The position numbers were made by a program, and so were the translations under genes. Of a stretch of 64,000 nucleotides of DNA, positions 55,001 to 64,000 are shown in pieces (the first letter of the stretch is position 1; the number at the start of each line of letters is the position of its first letter). Source of the stretch: Haliotis asinina. Lineage: Eukaryota; Mollusca; Gastropoda; Lepetellida; Haliotidae. The notes below the pieces were generated by a model, which was not told where the DNA came from, made no database searches, and was given only the letters and a program-made list of their open reading frames with translations. The DNA is taken from positions 17,325,501-17,389,500 of the forward strand of contig NC_090291.1 in assembly GCF_037392515.1 (NCBI RefSeq). Direction: 5' to 3'.

Positions 55001-58000
55001 AGTTATTTCCCTTTATCTCGCTTCTAATCATACCTCAAGATATTTTGACCCCTCGGGCTTACACGAAAGAAAACAATCGCTTGTTATTCGCCTGGACCAA
55101 TATTTTCGAAGCTTACTTAGCGCTAAGATAGTCTAAGTGCCATACATCAACATTAACTTACGATTATTTTAGCGCTAAGAGAGCTTCGAAAATTTAGATC
55201 CTGGACCCCATTTCACAAAGGTATCGTCGCGCTAGGATGCTCGTAACTCCCATACTTTAATAGAGAGCTACGATAGACGTAACGCGATAGCTGTGTGAAA
55301 CACGGCCCTGTTATTATTTTCCTGTCACGTCTTATCCATTACATGAACGTTTAATGGACCCGAGTGTCACCCGGCAATAGAAGCTATAAGCAGTTTAATG
55401 GACCCGAGTGTCACCAGGCAATAGAAGAAGCTATAAGCAGTTTAATGGACCCGAGTGTCACCAGGCAATAGAAGAAGCTATAAGCAGTTTACTTAATATG
55501 TTTAGGAGAAACACAAATGTGTATTGTAGACACAGAAGTTTAAGTGGATAGTGGAAACGTAAACACCATTACCACAAAACAAATAAACTGTATCCTGCAA
55601 GGAAAACTCATGTGTATTTGCAGGGAGCTGAATTGGTAATTCTCCGGGGATTGGTAACGTCGTTATATAGAAACGATTAAAACATGCGAATCTAATTCAA
55701 TTCCCTGATATTTACATGCCGTGGAGTTCACATTATCTAACATAAAACAAGGATGAGCTTTTACCTGTAATATTACTTACATTAATTAACATGTGCTTGT
55801 CTGAGATTTGTTTGCTAGATCGCTTACTTAAAGTAACATTGCATGCTACATAAAATACTTTACCTAATATATAAGAAGTGTAGCATTTACAGGGTGAACG
55901 TTTAGATTATCTATCGTTATACAAGGATGATGTTTTACCAGGAAATTAGTTTACATTAACTAATATATAGAAGTTGGAAGGTAACATAACAACTTGTGGT
56001 GTGGATTTACAATTTCTTTAATATTTGCAATACATGTGATTGTTAACTTTAACTAACACATAACAGGTTCAGCTGCTAGAATATTTACCTTTACTAACAT
56101 TAAAATATGTGACAATTTGGTTTGACTTCCACCAGGCGACTGATGAAACATCCATTGTTCAAAGTGGACGAACGAGTGTTGTAGCACTGTGGTTGTTTTG
56201 TAGAACGAGTCTCTGTACTGTGAATACTGTGAAAATACTGTACGTTATGTAAATATCCTATCTTATCTTATCCTATTACATTTCAGGTAGTTGACGGGTA
56301 CTTCATTCATTTCTTTGCCCCCGAGAACGCTGGAGACGACATCACAACGGTCCCCAAGGACATATTGTTTGTCCTTGATATCAGCGGTTCAATGTCAGGA
56401 ACCAAGATTGAGCAACTTAAGGAAGCAATGACCGTCATTCTAAAAGAGCTGAGCAAAAACGACAGGTTCAACATTTTCCTTTTTGATGACAGACTTAAGA
56501 AGTGGAAGTCGTCGCTTGTCCCCGTCGAGTCGAGGACCATCGGTGAAGCCCTGGACTATGTCAGTCGGCTTCGAGCGGAGGACTGTAAGTGAGACATACC
56601 ACGCCTGTCGAATTGTGATAGATGTGTAGTAAATGGGGGACTGTTAGGCATGGGCTGGTGGGGCATGGGTACTTTCCATGTTTATTTATGTTCCCTGAAG
56701 CGAAACATCGAGGGTACATCAATCCATGGGAACCGAGAGACAAGTGAACAACGTATTTATCTTACCGAACACCTCAATGTTAATTTTGAACTGTTTGATG
56801 TATGGGTATCGGATCGTGCATATCAGCCAACCTGTGTGAATCAAACGATTCTTACATCTTGCTCTGTTTCCGCAGGCATTGTCTTAGTGAAGTCGCCGCG
56901 GCGTAATTCTCCTTCTTAATATTCACAGGGACTACATTTGAACGTTTTGTCAAAATTTATTTATTGGAACGCAAATCTGTTTTGTAGCCATGCAGACGCC
57001 TCAAGAAAAAAACAGATTTAGTGTTATCTCACTTCAGATTTGCATTCGCAAAACATCGGTACTTTCCTTGCATCATGCGTGATTCAATTTTAATCGAGAT
57101 AAAGAAGTACTACCACGACGTACCGAATGAGATTGCCATTGGCATCGGCGTACATTGAAATATACCTCGCTTGTATGTGGGGTACACATAAAAAAATAAT
57201 AAAAGTGTGCGAGGTAACATATATAGGTTTACTAGGTTTCTGTTAGATTGGCATTTTAGCAGTTGATGAATAATAAGAAAGAGGAGAAACTATATCTGTA
57301 CTGTTTTCACTTTCAGCAACTGACCTCAACATGGCCTTGACTAGGGGCGTTTCCTTCATGCTGGAAGGAAGAAACAAAGAGCACACGTCTCTGATGTTCT
57401 TCCTCACAGATGGTCAACCTACTGTTGGCGTAAAAGATCCCGCCTCCATTGCCAAGAATGTCGAACGCCTCAATGAGGATGTCGTGTCTTTGTTCGGGCT
57501 GGCGTTTGGTGATGGAGCAGATTATGATATGCTGAAGGTAGTCTCGGCCCAGAACTGTGGCTTTGCTAGGAGAATATATGAAGCCGCTGACGCTGCTGAT
57601 CAGGTAGAGGGATTCTATGATGAGATATCCACAACCGTGTTTCGGGACTTGAAGATCAAATATATCAACGGCACGGTCGATCCCGACTCATTGACGACGA
57701 CGACCTTCAGGAACGTTTTCCTCGGTAACGACGTGGTTGTAGCCGGTCGCATGACTGACACTATCAACACAATTATCGGTGGTGTATTGACAGCAGAAAC
57801 TGGCGGGAAAAAGTTGCAGATTGTTCTGGATAACAATAGCATAATGCCCATTGCACCATTGACAGACAACACCTTTTTCACTCTTCCCATGGATTTGTCG
57901 TCAGTTATTGAGAGGAGCTGGGCCTATCTTCGGATCAAGAGTCTTCTGCTGCAGAAGCGGAAGGACGAGTACAAGAAAGAGAAGACTGGGCTTGATCAGA

Positions 58001-61000
58001 AGATAACGGAGTTAGCACTCAAAGTACGTACAGATTTCAGTTCTTTCTTGTTCTATGGCCCCTAAATATCAGCTATATGACGACTAAGTACATTTTCATG
58101 GTTTGTCAGATGGTGTTGTCCACAGCGTTCCATGACATCCTTCCGTGTAATATGATGACATAATATCACTCAAACCACTCGACAAATAAAGACACCCAGT
58201 TATTCTAACATAAGGTCATCACAGACAAGCCTTATTGTTCATGGGTATGCTCAAAGCCGTCAAGGTATCTTTTCATGCAATCAAATTGTCAGAAGCTTTA
58301 GGGGTCATTATCAAGAGTCTATGATGCTCGTTGGTGATGCATGAACTTCAAGAGCAGAGTGGCATCAAAGCTTGATGTCACATGGTCTTTTAGACCAGAG
58401 TGGCTTCATTGCTTTATGTCAGATGGTCTTTGAGAGCAGAACGGCATCAGTGATTTATGAATTTATGACACATGGTCTTTTGTATAGATATTTGATTATT
58501 GTCCATCGAAATAGACAGTGACATTTCTGAGCGTCATTGCATCTTTAGTCGGTTGCGAAATTTATGTAGATATATAAATATGTTGTTGACGTTTCTTTTC
58601 AAGTAAGATCGAATAACCCAGTCGTGGAGAAGAAAAAAAACACAGCTGGATTATTTAAGGGGGCATTTGCTTGACCTAATCACATTGACAGGTCATATAG
58701 TTCTGTTCATGTTCACTCAGGCAGGTCCCCTTCAGTGGAAGTAGAGTTACCGTATTTCAGACGCTTATTGATTCAGCAAACTCTCAAACCCCGCGTTTGA
58801 TTGTGACCGACTCTTATTCGAGACCGGCGCTTAATGTTTCAACAGAAATAAATATAGATTCTCGTGTGAACACACGGCGCTTACTGGAGACCCGGCGTTT
58901 ATTTCATGTACAGTTGCTTTACCTCCGACGTAGGCTTATTAGATAACCAAAGCTTATGGGAGGAAATATGGTATATGATAAGCCATATCAGGTCTGTATT
59001 TAAGAGGATTAAATTCAATTAAGTTAACTATTATCTGACATTAATGCTTATAAGAGAATAGTTCGTGTTTTGATATAAAACCCGACGGTCGTTTGGCTTT
59101 CAGTACAACTTTGTCACTCCTTTGACGTCAATGGTGGCAACGAAACCAGAGCAAGAGGCAACAAAGACGAACATCCGGGGCGACGACTATAAACAGGCGA
59201 ATCCCACTCCGATTCCAAATCGTAAGTTCAAGCTTTCACATTACGTCATTTTCCGATCTGTTTATTTAATGATAGCCTGGGATCAGGTTTACGAGCAATT
59301 GTGCGATTGGGCAGAGCTGAAAACAGTTGAGGTACAAGGGAGGCAACTCCAAAAACTCACGGTTTTCTTCACAGTTGTATTATAGTTATAGTTGTATTTA
59401 CTTCTTCGTTAACGATACTATGTATGTATCTATCTATCTATCTATCTATCTATCTGTCTATCTATCTATCTGCGTGCATGTGTGTGTGTGTTACGAATAT
59501 GGGTATTGATTGAGGGATGCAGTTACAATAATCTAGGAATATTTTAATCTTGCAGAAGCGTATTACCCACAACGTGTAAATCGCTATAACTCCATGATGA
59601 GTCGGAGAACCTTCAAAACTGTTGGTGAGTTATATAACTAATATTGTTTGATAGGGAGTTACAACTTTGTATAGCATAGAATCCTCCCAACTATCAAGCT
59701 AAAGGCGTATGCAAGAAGTTGTAATCAATGAAGTCGTGATCTTATATGTACATTCTATGTATCTAAATACCTGTATATTTGTGTACCTCAAAGATGTGAC
59801 ATATATTGCCTTATATGCGATATATATATTGCCTTATATCCCATATGCAATGTGTCCGAGAATTGAAATGGAATAGAAAAAAATCGTGATCTTTGCCAGT
59901 TTAAACACCTGTATGTAAATCGAAAGCTGATGGCAAATTATCTTAACAGTCTAATTCAGCATTTAGTTTTTCGTATAACATGGTTTTAAAGTTGGCATAA
60001 AGCTTATTTCTGTATGTTTGAAACACAGTTTGTTTCCCTACTAGAATAGATCCCTGTAGCACAGGCAGGGACATTTTGTTTGTCCCTAAATGAAAACGAT
60101 GAATTGCATAATAGTGAATGAGTATTGCCGTTTGAATTTGCAGCTTCTGGAGTACAACCTCAACCGCAAGTCTCTTGTAAGTTGACTATTTCTTTTCCAA
60201 ACATTGCGTTTATCCTATATGTCGATGTAAAACAAATTCGTTTATCATGATTTATTATGAGATGCGCATAAACCTGTGCACTGTTAAAAAAGTAGGGACC
60301 ACGAAACAATTGTTTTCACAAATTCAGTGATGGTTCTTATTTCTATTCAGATGTTAGCAGCCGGTACATATGTGAATGCGTTTGAACAAATTATTGAAGA
60401 TAATTATTTCAGATATCCAAAATCTAGAAGGAATCGGGTCGACAAACTCGCTGACTTGGTTGACCCGTGTGATCGTACCCCGGTTGCGTAGCTCGATGCT
60501 CATGATGTTGATCACCGGAATGTCTGGTCTGCACTCGATTATTTTAGACCGCTGCCATATAGCTGGAATATTTCTCAGTGCGGATTAAACAACAAACCAA
60601 CCAACTAGAAAGTATCAGTTATAATTACAAAAAAAGTATGGCAACATGTGTAATTTATAGTTATATATAGTCACATGATTGTGGGGGCTGGGGGTTTGAT
60701 GCTAATATATAGATACTATTGAAGAATCGGGTGTTGCGATACTCTTTCCATAGAACGTCTGCCTATATTAATTTGCAATCGTTATGTTCTGTCTGTCTGA
60801 GTGAGTGAGTGAGTTTAGTTTTACGCCGCACTCGGCAATATTCCAACTATATGGAGGCGGTCTGTAAATAAGCGAGTCTGGACCAGACAATCCAGTGATC
60901 AACAACATGAGCATCGATCTGCGCAATGGGGAACCGATGACATGTGTCAACCAAGTCAGCGTGTCTGACCACCCGATCCCGTTAGTCGCCTCTTACGACA

Positions 61001-62434
61001 AGCGTAGTCGCCTATTCTACCCCGGGACCTTCACGAGTAATGTTCTGTCTGAAATCAGGGAGCACCATGTATGTGACACTTACCGTAGTACATTATGCCT
61101 ACTTTTCATGGACGGCGTTACACACATAGGACTAAACATGAATTAAAACAAATAGAAGCAGTTTTGTTACAATTAGAATGTCAACATGTGAGTGAGTGAG
61201 TGAGTTTAGTTTTACGTCGCGCTTAGCAATATTCCAGCTATATGGCGACGGTCTGTAAATAATCGAGTCTGGACCAGACAATCCAGTGATCAACAACATG
61301 AGCATCGATCTGCGCAATGGGGAACCGATGACATGTGTCAACCAAGTCGGCGACCCTGACCACCCGATCACGTTAGTCGCCTCTTACGACAAGCATAGTC
61401 ACCTTTTATGGCAAGCATGGGTTGCTGAAGGCCTATTCTACCCCGGGACCTTTACGGGTCTCACTGCCACATGGCTCAGATTAGAAAGTCAACATGTAAA
61501 AGTTCTACTCATTATTTGAAAAAAATCCAAATGGACACGAGTGGAAAATATGTTCAGTTCCAGTTAGAACTTTCAATATCCCTTGTAAATAATGAGTGAA
61601 AATTGTGAGTGTATACTATTTGTAATATTCATGTTTGATGCATCTTCAGATGAACAAGGGTTTAAGAATTTATTTATATTTTTCAGATTTTTTGGGGAAT
61701 GGTGGACGTAAGTTGACCATAAACATCTAAACATATCTTTGAAATAATCAGTGATCATCAATCGTATGAAACCAAGAGTGAAACAAAAAGTGTGGATTCG
61801 AGTGGTCAAGCTCGCTGACTTGGTTGACACATATCATCGTATCATAATTGCGAAGCTGGATGCTCGTGATGTTAACTACAGGATTGTCTGGTCTAGACTC
61901 GATTATTTACTGACTGCCGACAAACAACCTGAAAACAGAAGGAAGGTTTAGATAATGGCAACATACTGATACTATGTAAGAATCGGGTGTTGCGATATTC
62001 TTTCCATGTAATGTATTCCTATATTAATTTGCAATCGCTAAGTTCTGTCAAAATTCAGGGATCATGAGATATGTGACATATACCATACATAGTACGCTAT
62101 ATCTTCTCATTATTGAAGTCGTGACACACATAGGGCAAAACATGAATTAAAACAATTAGAAGCCGTTTTATTTACGATCTGAATATCAACATGTAAAAGT
62201 TGTACTCATGATTCCAAAAAATCCAAATGAACTGGACCCACGAGTGTAAAATATATTCAATTCCTGTTAAAAATTTCAACACCCTCTGTAAATAATGAGG
62301 ATTTCATAATTCAAATGCAGGATAAGAGAAAATTGTAGGTGTTATTGTGATAGCCATGTCTTATGCATCTTTAGCTGAACAGGAGTTCAAGAAGTCACGT
62401 TATCTTTCAGATTCAGGTGCAATGTATAGTGGAG
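44915..62434 (+). CDS. Inter-alpha-trypsin inhibitor heavy-chain-like secreted protein (3' end beyond window)
   Basis: Exons: 44915-44992, 50881-51038, 52653-52763, 53781-54019, 54682-54842, 56287-56584, 57317-58023, 59104-59221, 59556-59624, 60144-60176, 61687-61707, 62411-62434. Phases agree throughout; about 672 residues are covered. Exon 1 gives a signal peptide (LVLLAVVLYIEPVAA). Exons 2-4 form a VIT domain (FEVLLPEEAFISNFSM, then SYQQAKSRGESAGYI, then VTFNLTYQQVLPRHKGMYE). Exons 6-7 form a vWA domain with the metal-binding motif DISGSMSG near residue 280 and FFLTDGQPTVG. Exon 8 has YNFVTPLTSMVATKPE, the family's post-vWA signature. The later exons encode a short polar linker. The C-terminal heavy-chain domain would lie past the window. 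In vertebrates the family binds hyaluronan after transfer from bikunin; whether that holds in a mollusc is unknown. The exon 4 donor is GA|gtacgt at 54020; the in-phase alternative ends at 54010. No paralogue number is assigned. Confidence 0.9.
45053..45155. mobile_element. Possible short foldback element
   Basis: gagccccgctccgcaaagcg..cgcagtcgtaag and ttagcgctacgaggaacgggacc resemble the ends of the 55203-55308 element in diverged form. It lies in intron 1 of the ITIH-like gene. Confidence 0.3.
45370..45470 (-). repeat. SINE family T, head half
   Basis: Minus strand: ggtgggatagcccaatggttagagc, gaaggcctgggttcatttgcc, caatgtgtgaagctcatttcc. The tail is missing. Confidence 0.75.
46036..46076. 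repeat. (GT)n microsatellite
   Basis: About 20 GT units. Confidence 0.95.
46840..50540 (+). mobile_element. Dead non-LTR retrotransposon (LINE)
   Basis: The order is the end of an AP-type endonuclease (46840-47240: FICNGRIQSD, TVINYLIASPP, LNSDVHCPVTFSI), then reverse transcriptase (47770-49600: NTAPGIDFIKNEFFKYAL, IKPLYKKKGD, IIIPAQAGFRKEFS, SSVRQGENHYPLLFAFLIND, and LYGDDTVLFSDD with the catalytic pair), then a C-terminal part (LLYGCEIWGFENINVTERMH near 49640-49700) and a tail ending gagtaataaattgaactgaat near 50530. Many stops and frameshifts break it. It lies in the long first intron of the ITIH-like gene and the same strand. The clade (jockey/CR1-like in general look) was not settled. 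Confidence 0.85.
48001..49528 (+). repeat. 764-bp direct tandem duplication inside the LINE
   Basis: 48001-48764 is repeated at 48765-49528, and every stretch I compared was identical. It contains the middle of the reverse transcriptase, including the YGDD region, with the same frame breaks in both copies, so the duplication came after inactivation. Confidence 0.9.
51445..51577 (+). repeat. Dispersed repeat, copy 2
   Basis: Inverted match to 42937-43069, about 80 percent alike by eye, located in intron 2 of the ITIH-like gene. Confidence 0.6.
52781..52854 (-). repeat. Retroposon 3' tail, (AAT)n type
   Basis: Minus strand: aagcgcctgtgagcagcc..gctatacaaatggatgataa..aataataat. It is comparable with 33385-33468. 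Confidence 0.4.
52932..53145 (+). repeat. SINE family A
   Basis: acctgtgaagatccgggttagga, cttgtcgtaagaggcgactaa, aggtcgatgctcatgctgttgatcactggat and a decayed tail. It lies in intron 3 of the ITIH-like gene. Confidence 0.75.
54084..54430. repeat. 39-bp tandem array in intron 4 of the ITIH-like gene
   Basis: About nine units of TTGAGTACATC..AGAATCTTGGTACGTCATGCAGG. Because 39 is a multiple of three, long frames stay open on both strands (plus strand 54112-54507 with a 13-residue period around SWYVM; minus strand 54377-54045 with MTYQD). Confidence 0.9.
55102..55193. mobile_element. Foldback MITE (copy 2)
   Basis: attttcgaagct.acttagcgctaagatagt pairs with attttagcgctaagagagcttcgaaaat. Same family as 14614-14710, with better-kept arms. 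Confidence 0.75.
55203..55308. mobile_element. Foldback MITE of a second family
   Basis: GGACCCCATTTCACAAAGGT and ATCG at the left are inverted at the right (CGATAGCTGTGTGAAACACGGCCC). It lies 9 bp from copy 2 of the first family. Confidence 0.7.
55349..55487. repeat. 44-47-bp tandem repeat, three units
   Basis: Units start at 55349, 55393 and 55440 with gtttaatggacccgagtgtc. The first lacks one AGA triplet-sized piece relative to the others. Confidence 0.95.
56287..58023 (+). CDS. vWA-domain exons 6 and 7 of the ITIH-like gene
   Basis: Exon 6 (56287-56584) ends after RLRAED and exon 7 (57317-58023) starts with TDLNMAL, joined through a phase-1 Ser codon. DxSxS, the Thr in STDLNMAL and the Asp of LTDGQ supply the expected metal-ion-dependent adhesion site, so ligand binding looks intact. 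GFYDEISTTV and INGTVD (an N-glycosylation sequon) follow. Exon 7 is unusually long for this gene and ends in a Lys/Glu-rich helix before exon 8. Confidence 0.92.
58352..58481. repeat. Imperfect tandem repeat of about 41 bp, three units
   Basis: gagcagagtggcatcaaagcttgatgtcacatggtctttt recurs with changes. It lies in intron 7 of the ITIH-like gene. Confidence 0.7.
58749..58976. mobile_element. Possible MITE with TACCGTATTTC ends
   Basis: taccgtatttcagacgctt at the left and aagcttatgggaggaaatatggta at the right are imperfectly inverted. Internal cggcgctta / cggcgttta words repeat. The ends are tentative. Confidence 0.4.
59424..59470. repeat. (TATC)n microsatellite
   Basis: About eleven units, one with a TGTC change. 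Confidence 0.95.
60144..60176 (+). CDS. ITIH-like linker mini-exon a (33 nt)
   Basis: tttgcag|CTTCTGG..TCTCTT|gtaagttgac, phase 1 at both ends, encoding about ASGVQPQPQVS. Its donor and first intron bases are shared with mini-exons b and c. Confidence 0.65.
60432..60595 (+). repeat. SINE family A, 3' two thirds
   Basis: actcgctgacttggttgaccc, tagctcgatgctcatgatgttgatcaccggaatgtctggtc, tagctggaatatttctcagtgcgg. A similar fragment sits in the same place after mini-exon b. Confidence 0.8.
60796..61038 (-). repeat. SINE family A with 12-bp target-site duplication
   Basis: ATGTTCTGTCTG flanks it at about 60784-60795 and 61039-61050. The tail (CTCA)n is at the left, the head at the right. Confidence 0.9.
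61190..61477 (-). repeat. SINE family A, full length with 16-bp target-site duplication
   Basis: TTAGAATGTCAACATG (about 61174-61189) and TTAGAAAGTCAACATG (about 61478-61493) flank it, with one mismatch. It is the most complete family A copy in the window. Confidence 0.9.
61687..61707 (+). CDS. ITIH-like linker mini-exon b (21 nt)
   Basis: tatttttcag|ATTTTTTGGGGAATGGTGGAC|gtaagttgacc, phase 1 at both ends, encoding about YFLGNGG. The downstream intron text aligns with that after mini-exon c. Confidence 0.55.
61796..61935 (+). repeat. SINE family A, fragment
   Basis: gtggtcaagctcgctgacttggttgacacatatcatcg and gattgtctggtctagactcgattatttac. It lacks both ends and matches the truncation pattern at 60432-60595. 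Confidence 0.7.
62411..62434 (+). CDS. ITIH-like linker mini-exon c (24 nt)
   Basis: atctttcag|ATTCAGGTGCAATG..GTGGAG|gtaagttgacc, phase 1 at both ends, encoding about YSGAMYSG. It is the last exon seen; the next must join in phase 1 outside or late in the window. Confidence 0.55.
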
Positions 62435-62545
62435 GTAAGTTGACCGCAATGATGTAAACATTTCTATGAAATAATCGTTGATCATTGAAACCAAGGGTAT
62501 TCCATAATGGCTGATGTTGTGAAGTGTGCCTTTCCAATATCTAAC

Positions 62546-62709
62546 GGGGCGGTGGGGTAGCCTAATGGTTAAAGCGTTCGCTTGTCACGCTGAAGACCCG
62601 GGTTCGATTCCCCACATGGGTACAATGTGTGAAGCCCATTTTCTGGTGCCCCTCGCCGTGATATTGCTGGAATATTGCTAAAAAGCGGCGTAAAACTAAA
62701 CTCACTCAC
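62546..62709 (+). repeat. tRNA-derived SINE (family T), intact, 13-bp target-site duplication
   Basis: A box-like TAGCCTAATGGTTAAAGCG, B box GGTTCGATTCC, the caatgtgtgaagcccatttt.ctggtg middle and the tail gatattgctggaatattgctaaaaagcggcgtaaaac..ctcactcac. TCCAATATCTAAC occurs on both sides. Best reference copy of the family. Confidence 0.93.
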
Positions 62710-63017
62710 TCCAATATCTAACAATACGTTTAATCAGTAATCTATATGAAACAGAATACAGTGTGAACCTAACAAATAGCTAGTATATGATATACAGTTA
62801 ACACTGTAATAGATAATGAACTAAGTTTAAAATCAGTAAAACTACCGTAAGATAATGGAAGTACAAACATACTGGCAGTAGGAAACTCAATAGCAGTATA
62901 TTTGCATAATAGAAATAACCTCAGGGGTATCACATTCAACAGTGCTCAGGTTTTCAAAACAGAGAAAGGCTGTGTTTACAGGGTTCAAATAACGAACGTC
63001 ACTCAACTAAATATAGG

Positions 63018-63082
63018 GATTCCCCACTTAGGTACAATGTGTAAAGCCCATTTCTGGTGTCACCTGTCGGGATATTGCTTAC
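63018..63082 (+). repeat. SINE family T fragment
   Basis: ttccccacttaggtacaatgtgtaaagcccatttctggtgtcacc, followed by a broken tail. Confidence 0.6.
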
Positions 63083-63180
63083 AACCCACAGTGCTCAAGC
63101 TTTCGAAACAGAAAAAGACTGGGCTTCCAGGGTTCAAATTCTCTCCATCTTCGTACAACTGTCAATCTTTATGAAAAGTT

Positions 63181-63345
63181 GGGTGGTGGGTTAACGTCGT
63201 CGTTAAAGCCTACTCTCGCCACGCAGAAGGTCCGGGTTCGATTCCAAAAATTGGTACAATGTGTAAAACCTATTTCTGGTGTTCCCAGCCGTGTTTTTGC
63301 TGGAATATTGCTGAAAGCGGCGTAAAACTATACCTACTCACTCAG
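63181..63345 (+). repeat. tRNA-derived SINE (family T)
   Basis: Head diverged, box B ggttcgattcc intact, tail tggaatattgctgaaagcggcgtaaaacta..ctcactcag. Confidence 0.8.
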
Positions 63346-64000
63346 TGTTAATGTTATGTGAGATGACAAAAGCTTGTTGACTGATGTGAAACAGCTTCCG
63401 TAAACGTCTCTCTTAGTCTTAATACCACTCTAAGAGCTTCCAGATTACTATTGACTTATAATATCATAATATAGGGACAAGCACGTCAGTTTGTCCTCTC
63501 TTTACATATTTACGTTCTAGCCTTTTCACAGAAACAATATATTGCCAACGCGTTACCGTGCAAACAACACGTCATTGATTGTGAAGAAGTGTGTTTTCGA
63601 TCTTAGATCCACTTCATCGTCCTCAGAAGCGTCTAGAAGTCATATCCTGTTATAAAGTTGTTAGAACTGTGTTTTGAATCGATGGCCACGCCAGAACCAC
63701 GCCACTTCTCTGACTTTCTACAGAAATAATATCAATGAAATATCAAATACGGTATACATTCAACACCCATCAGTTGTGAACAAGTGTGTCTTCAGGTTCA
63801 TTTTTTAGAATGTAGAATTCCATGGCACTTCCTTTTTGCTAAACTTATAGAATCTATATGAAACCGTCAATAATTAATAAATCTGAATCAAAAGTGTGAA
63901 GAAATATAGATTGGGTAGTAATTAGCTCTTAAATATGATTGTTTTATAGTAATTAGCTATTAAACATGACAGTTTTATAGCAATTAGCCATTAAACATGA

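Larger units (their letters stand above)
62722..64000 (+). other. End of window, probable intron of the ITIH-like gene
   Basis: Besides the two family T copies no exon is recognised. The final 70 bp repeat a taattagc(t/c)attaaacatga word two to three times, the start of another short tandem repeat. Confidence 0.4.

Noticed and set aside
60351-60400. An extra exon after tttctattcag at 60351 or after ttatttcag at 60412
   Set aside because: In the required phase the first runs into TGA within about 12 codons, and the second runs directly into a SINE. Neither has a good donor.
60896-61519. Repeated frames starting [17 protein letters not shown] in several places
   Set aside because: They are the family A SINE read in one frame; similar frames occur at other copies.
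62546-62620. A possible functional tRNA gene
   Set aside because: A and B boxes are present, but the rest does not fold as a tRNA, and the sequence continues into the SINE middle and tail with target duplications.

Overview
The window is animal nuclear DNA, most likely from a gastropod mollusc and probably an abalone (Haliotis). Genes are split into many short exons with GT..AG introns and there are no bacterial operons. Introns are full of SINEs ending in (CTCA)n with a shared tail that I associate with Haliotis sequence; the genus is an inference from memory of that repeat, not a database match. Three genes can be rebuilt exon by exon, and every junction keeps the reading frame.

Layout. 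(1) Minus strand, 225-15176: DUS2, a tRNA-dihydrouridine synthase with a C-terminal double-stranded-RNA-binding domain, 14 coding exons, 466 codons. A decayed DIRS-like tyrosine-recombinase retroelement (about 1425-4815) sits in its second-last... intron between coding exons 12 and 13, and two tandem arrays abut its exon 10 donor and exon 6 acceptor. (2) 15177-20383: divergent intergenic region holding a 2-kb TTAA-flanked inverted-repeat element and an outer inverted duplication. (3) Plus strand, 20384-39762: Nup93, nuclear pore inner-ring scaffold, 23 exons, 825 codons, with a poly(A) signal at 40283. (4) 40290-44914: gene-free DNA made of SINE copies, microsatellites and dispersed repeats. 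(5) Plus strand from 44915: a secreted inter-alpha-trypsin-inhibitor heavy-chain-like protein (signal peptide, VIT domain, vWA domain with an intact metal-binding motif). Twelve exons are seen to 62434 and the 3' end lies beyond the window. Its first intron holds a dead non-LTR retrotransposon with a 764-bp tandem duplication.

The three genes have no obvious joint function: one modifies tRNA, one builds the pore, one is extracellular. DUS2 and Nup93 are head to head, so they could share regulatory DNA, but the 5.2 kb between their start codons has been remodelled by transposons.

The most unusual signals concern splice-site duplication. The ITIH-like gene shows serial duplication of tiny phase-1 exons, two of them dated relative to SINE insertions with clear target-site duplications. 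A DUS2 minisatellite appears to have grown out of an authentic splice donor, so that about twenty copies of the donor follow it. In Nup93 the end of exon 19 plus its donor is repeated about four times in the intron. A 39-bp array in the ITIH-like gene also carries a donor-like GTACGT in most units.
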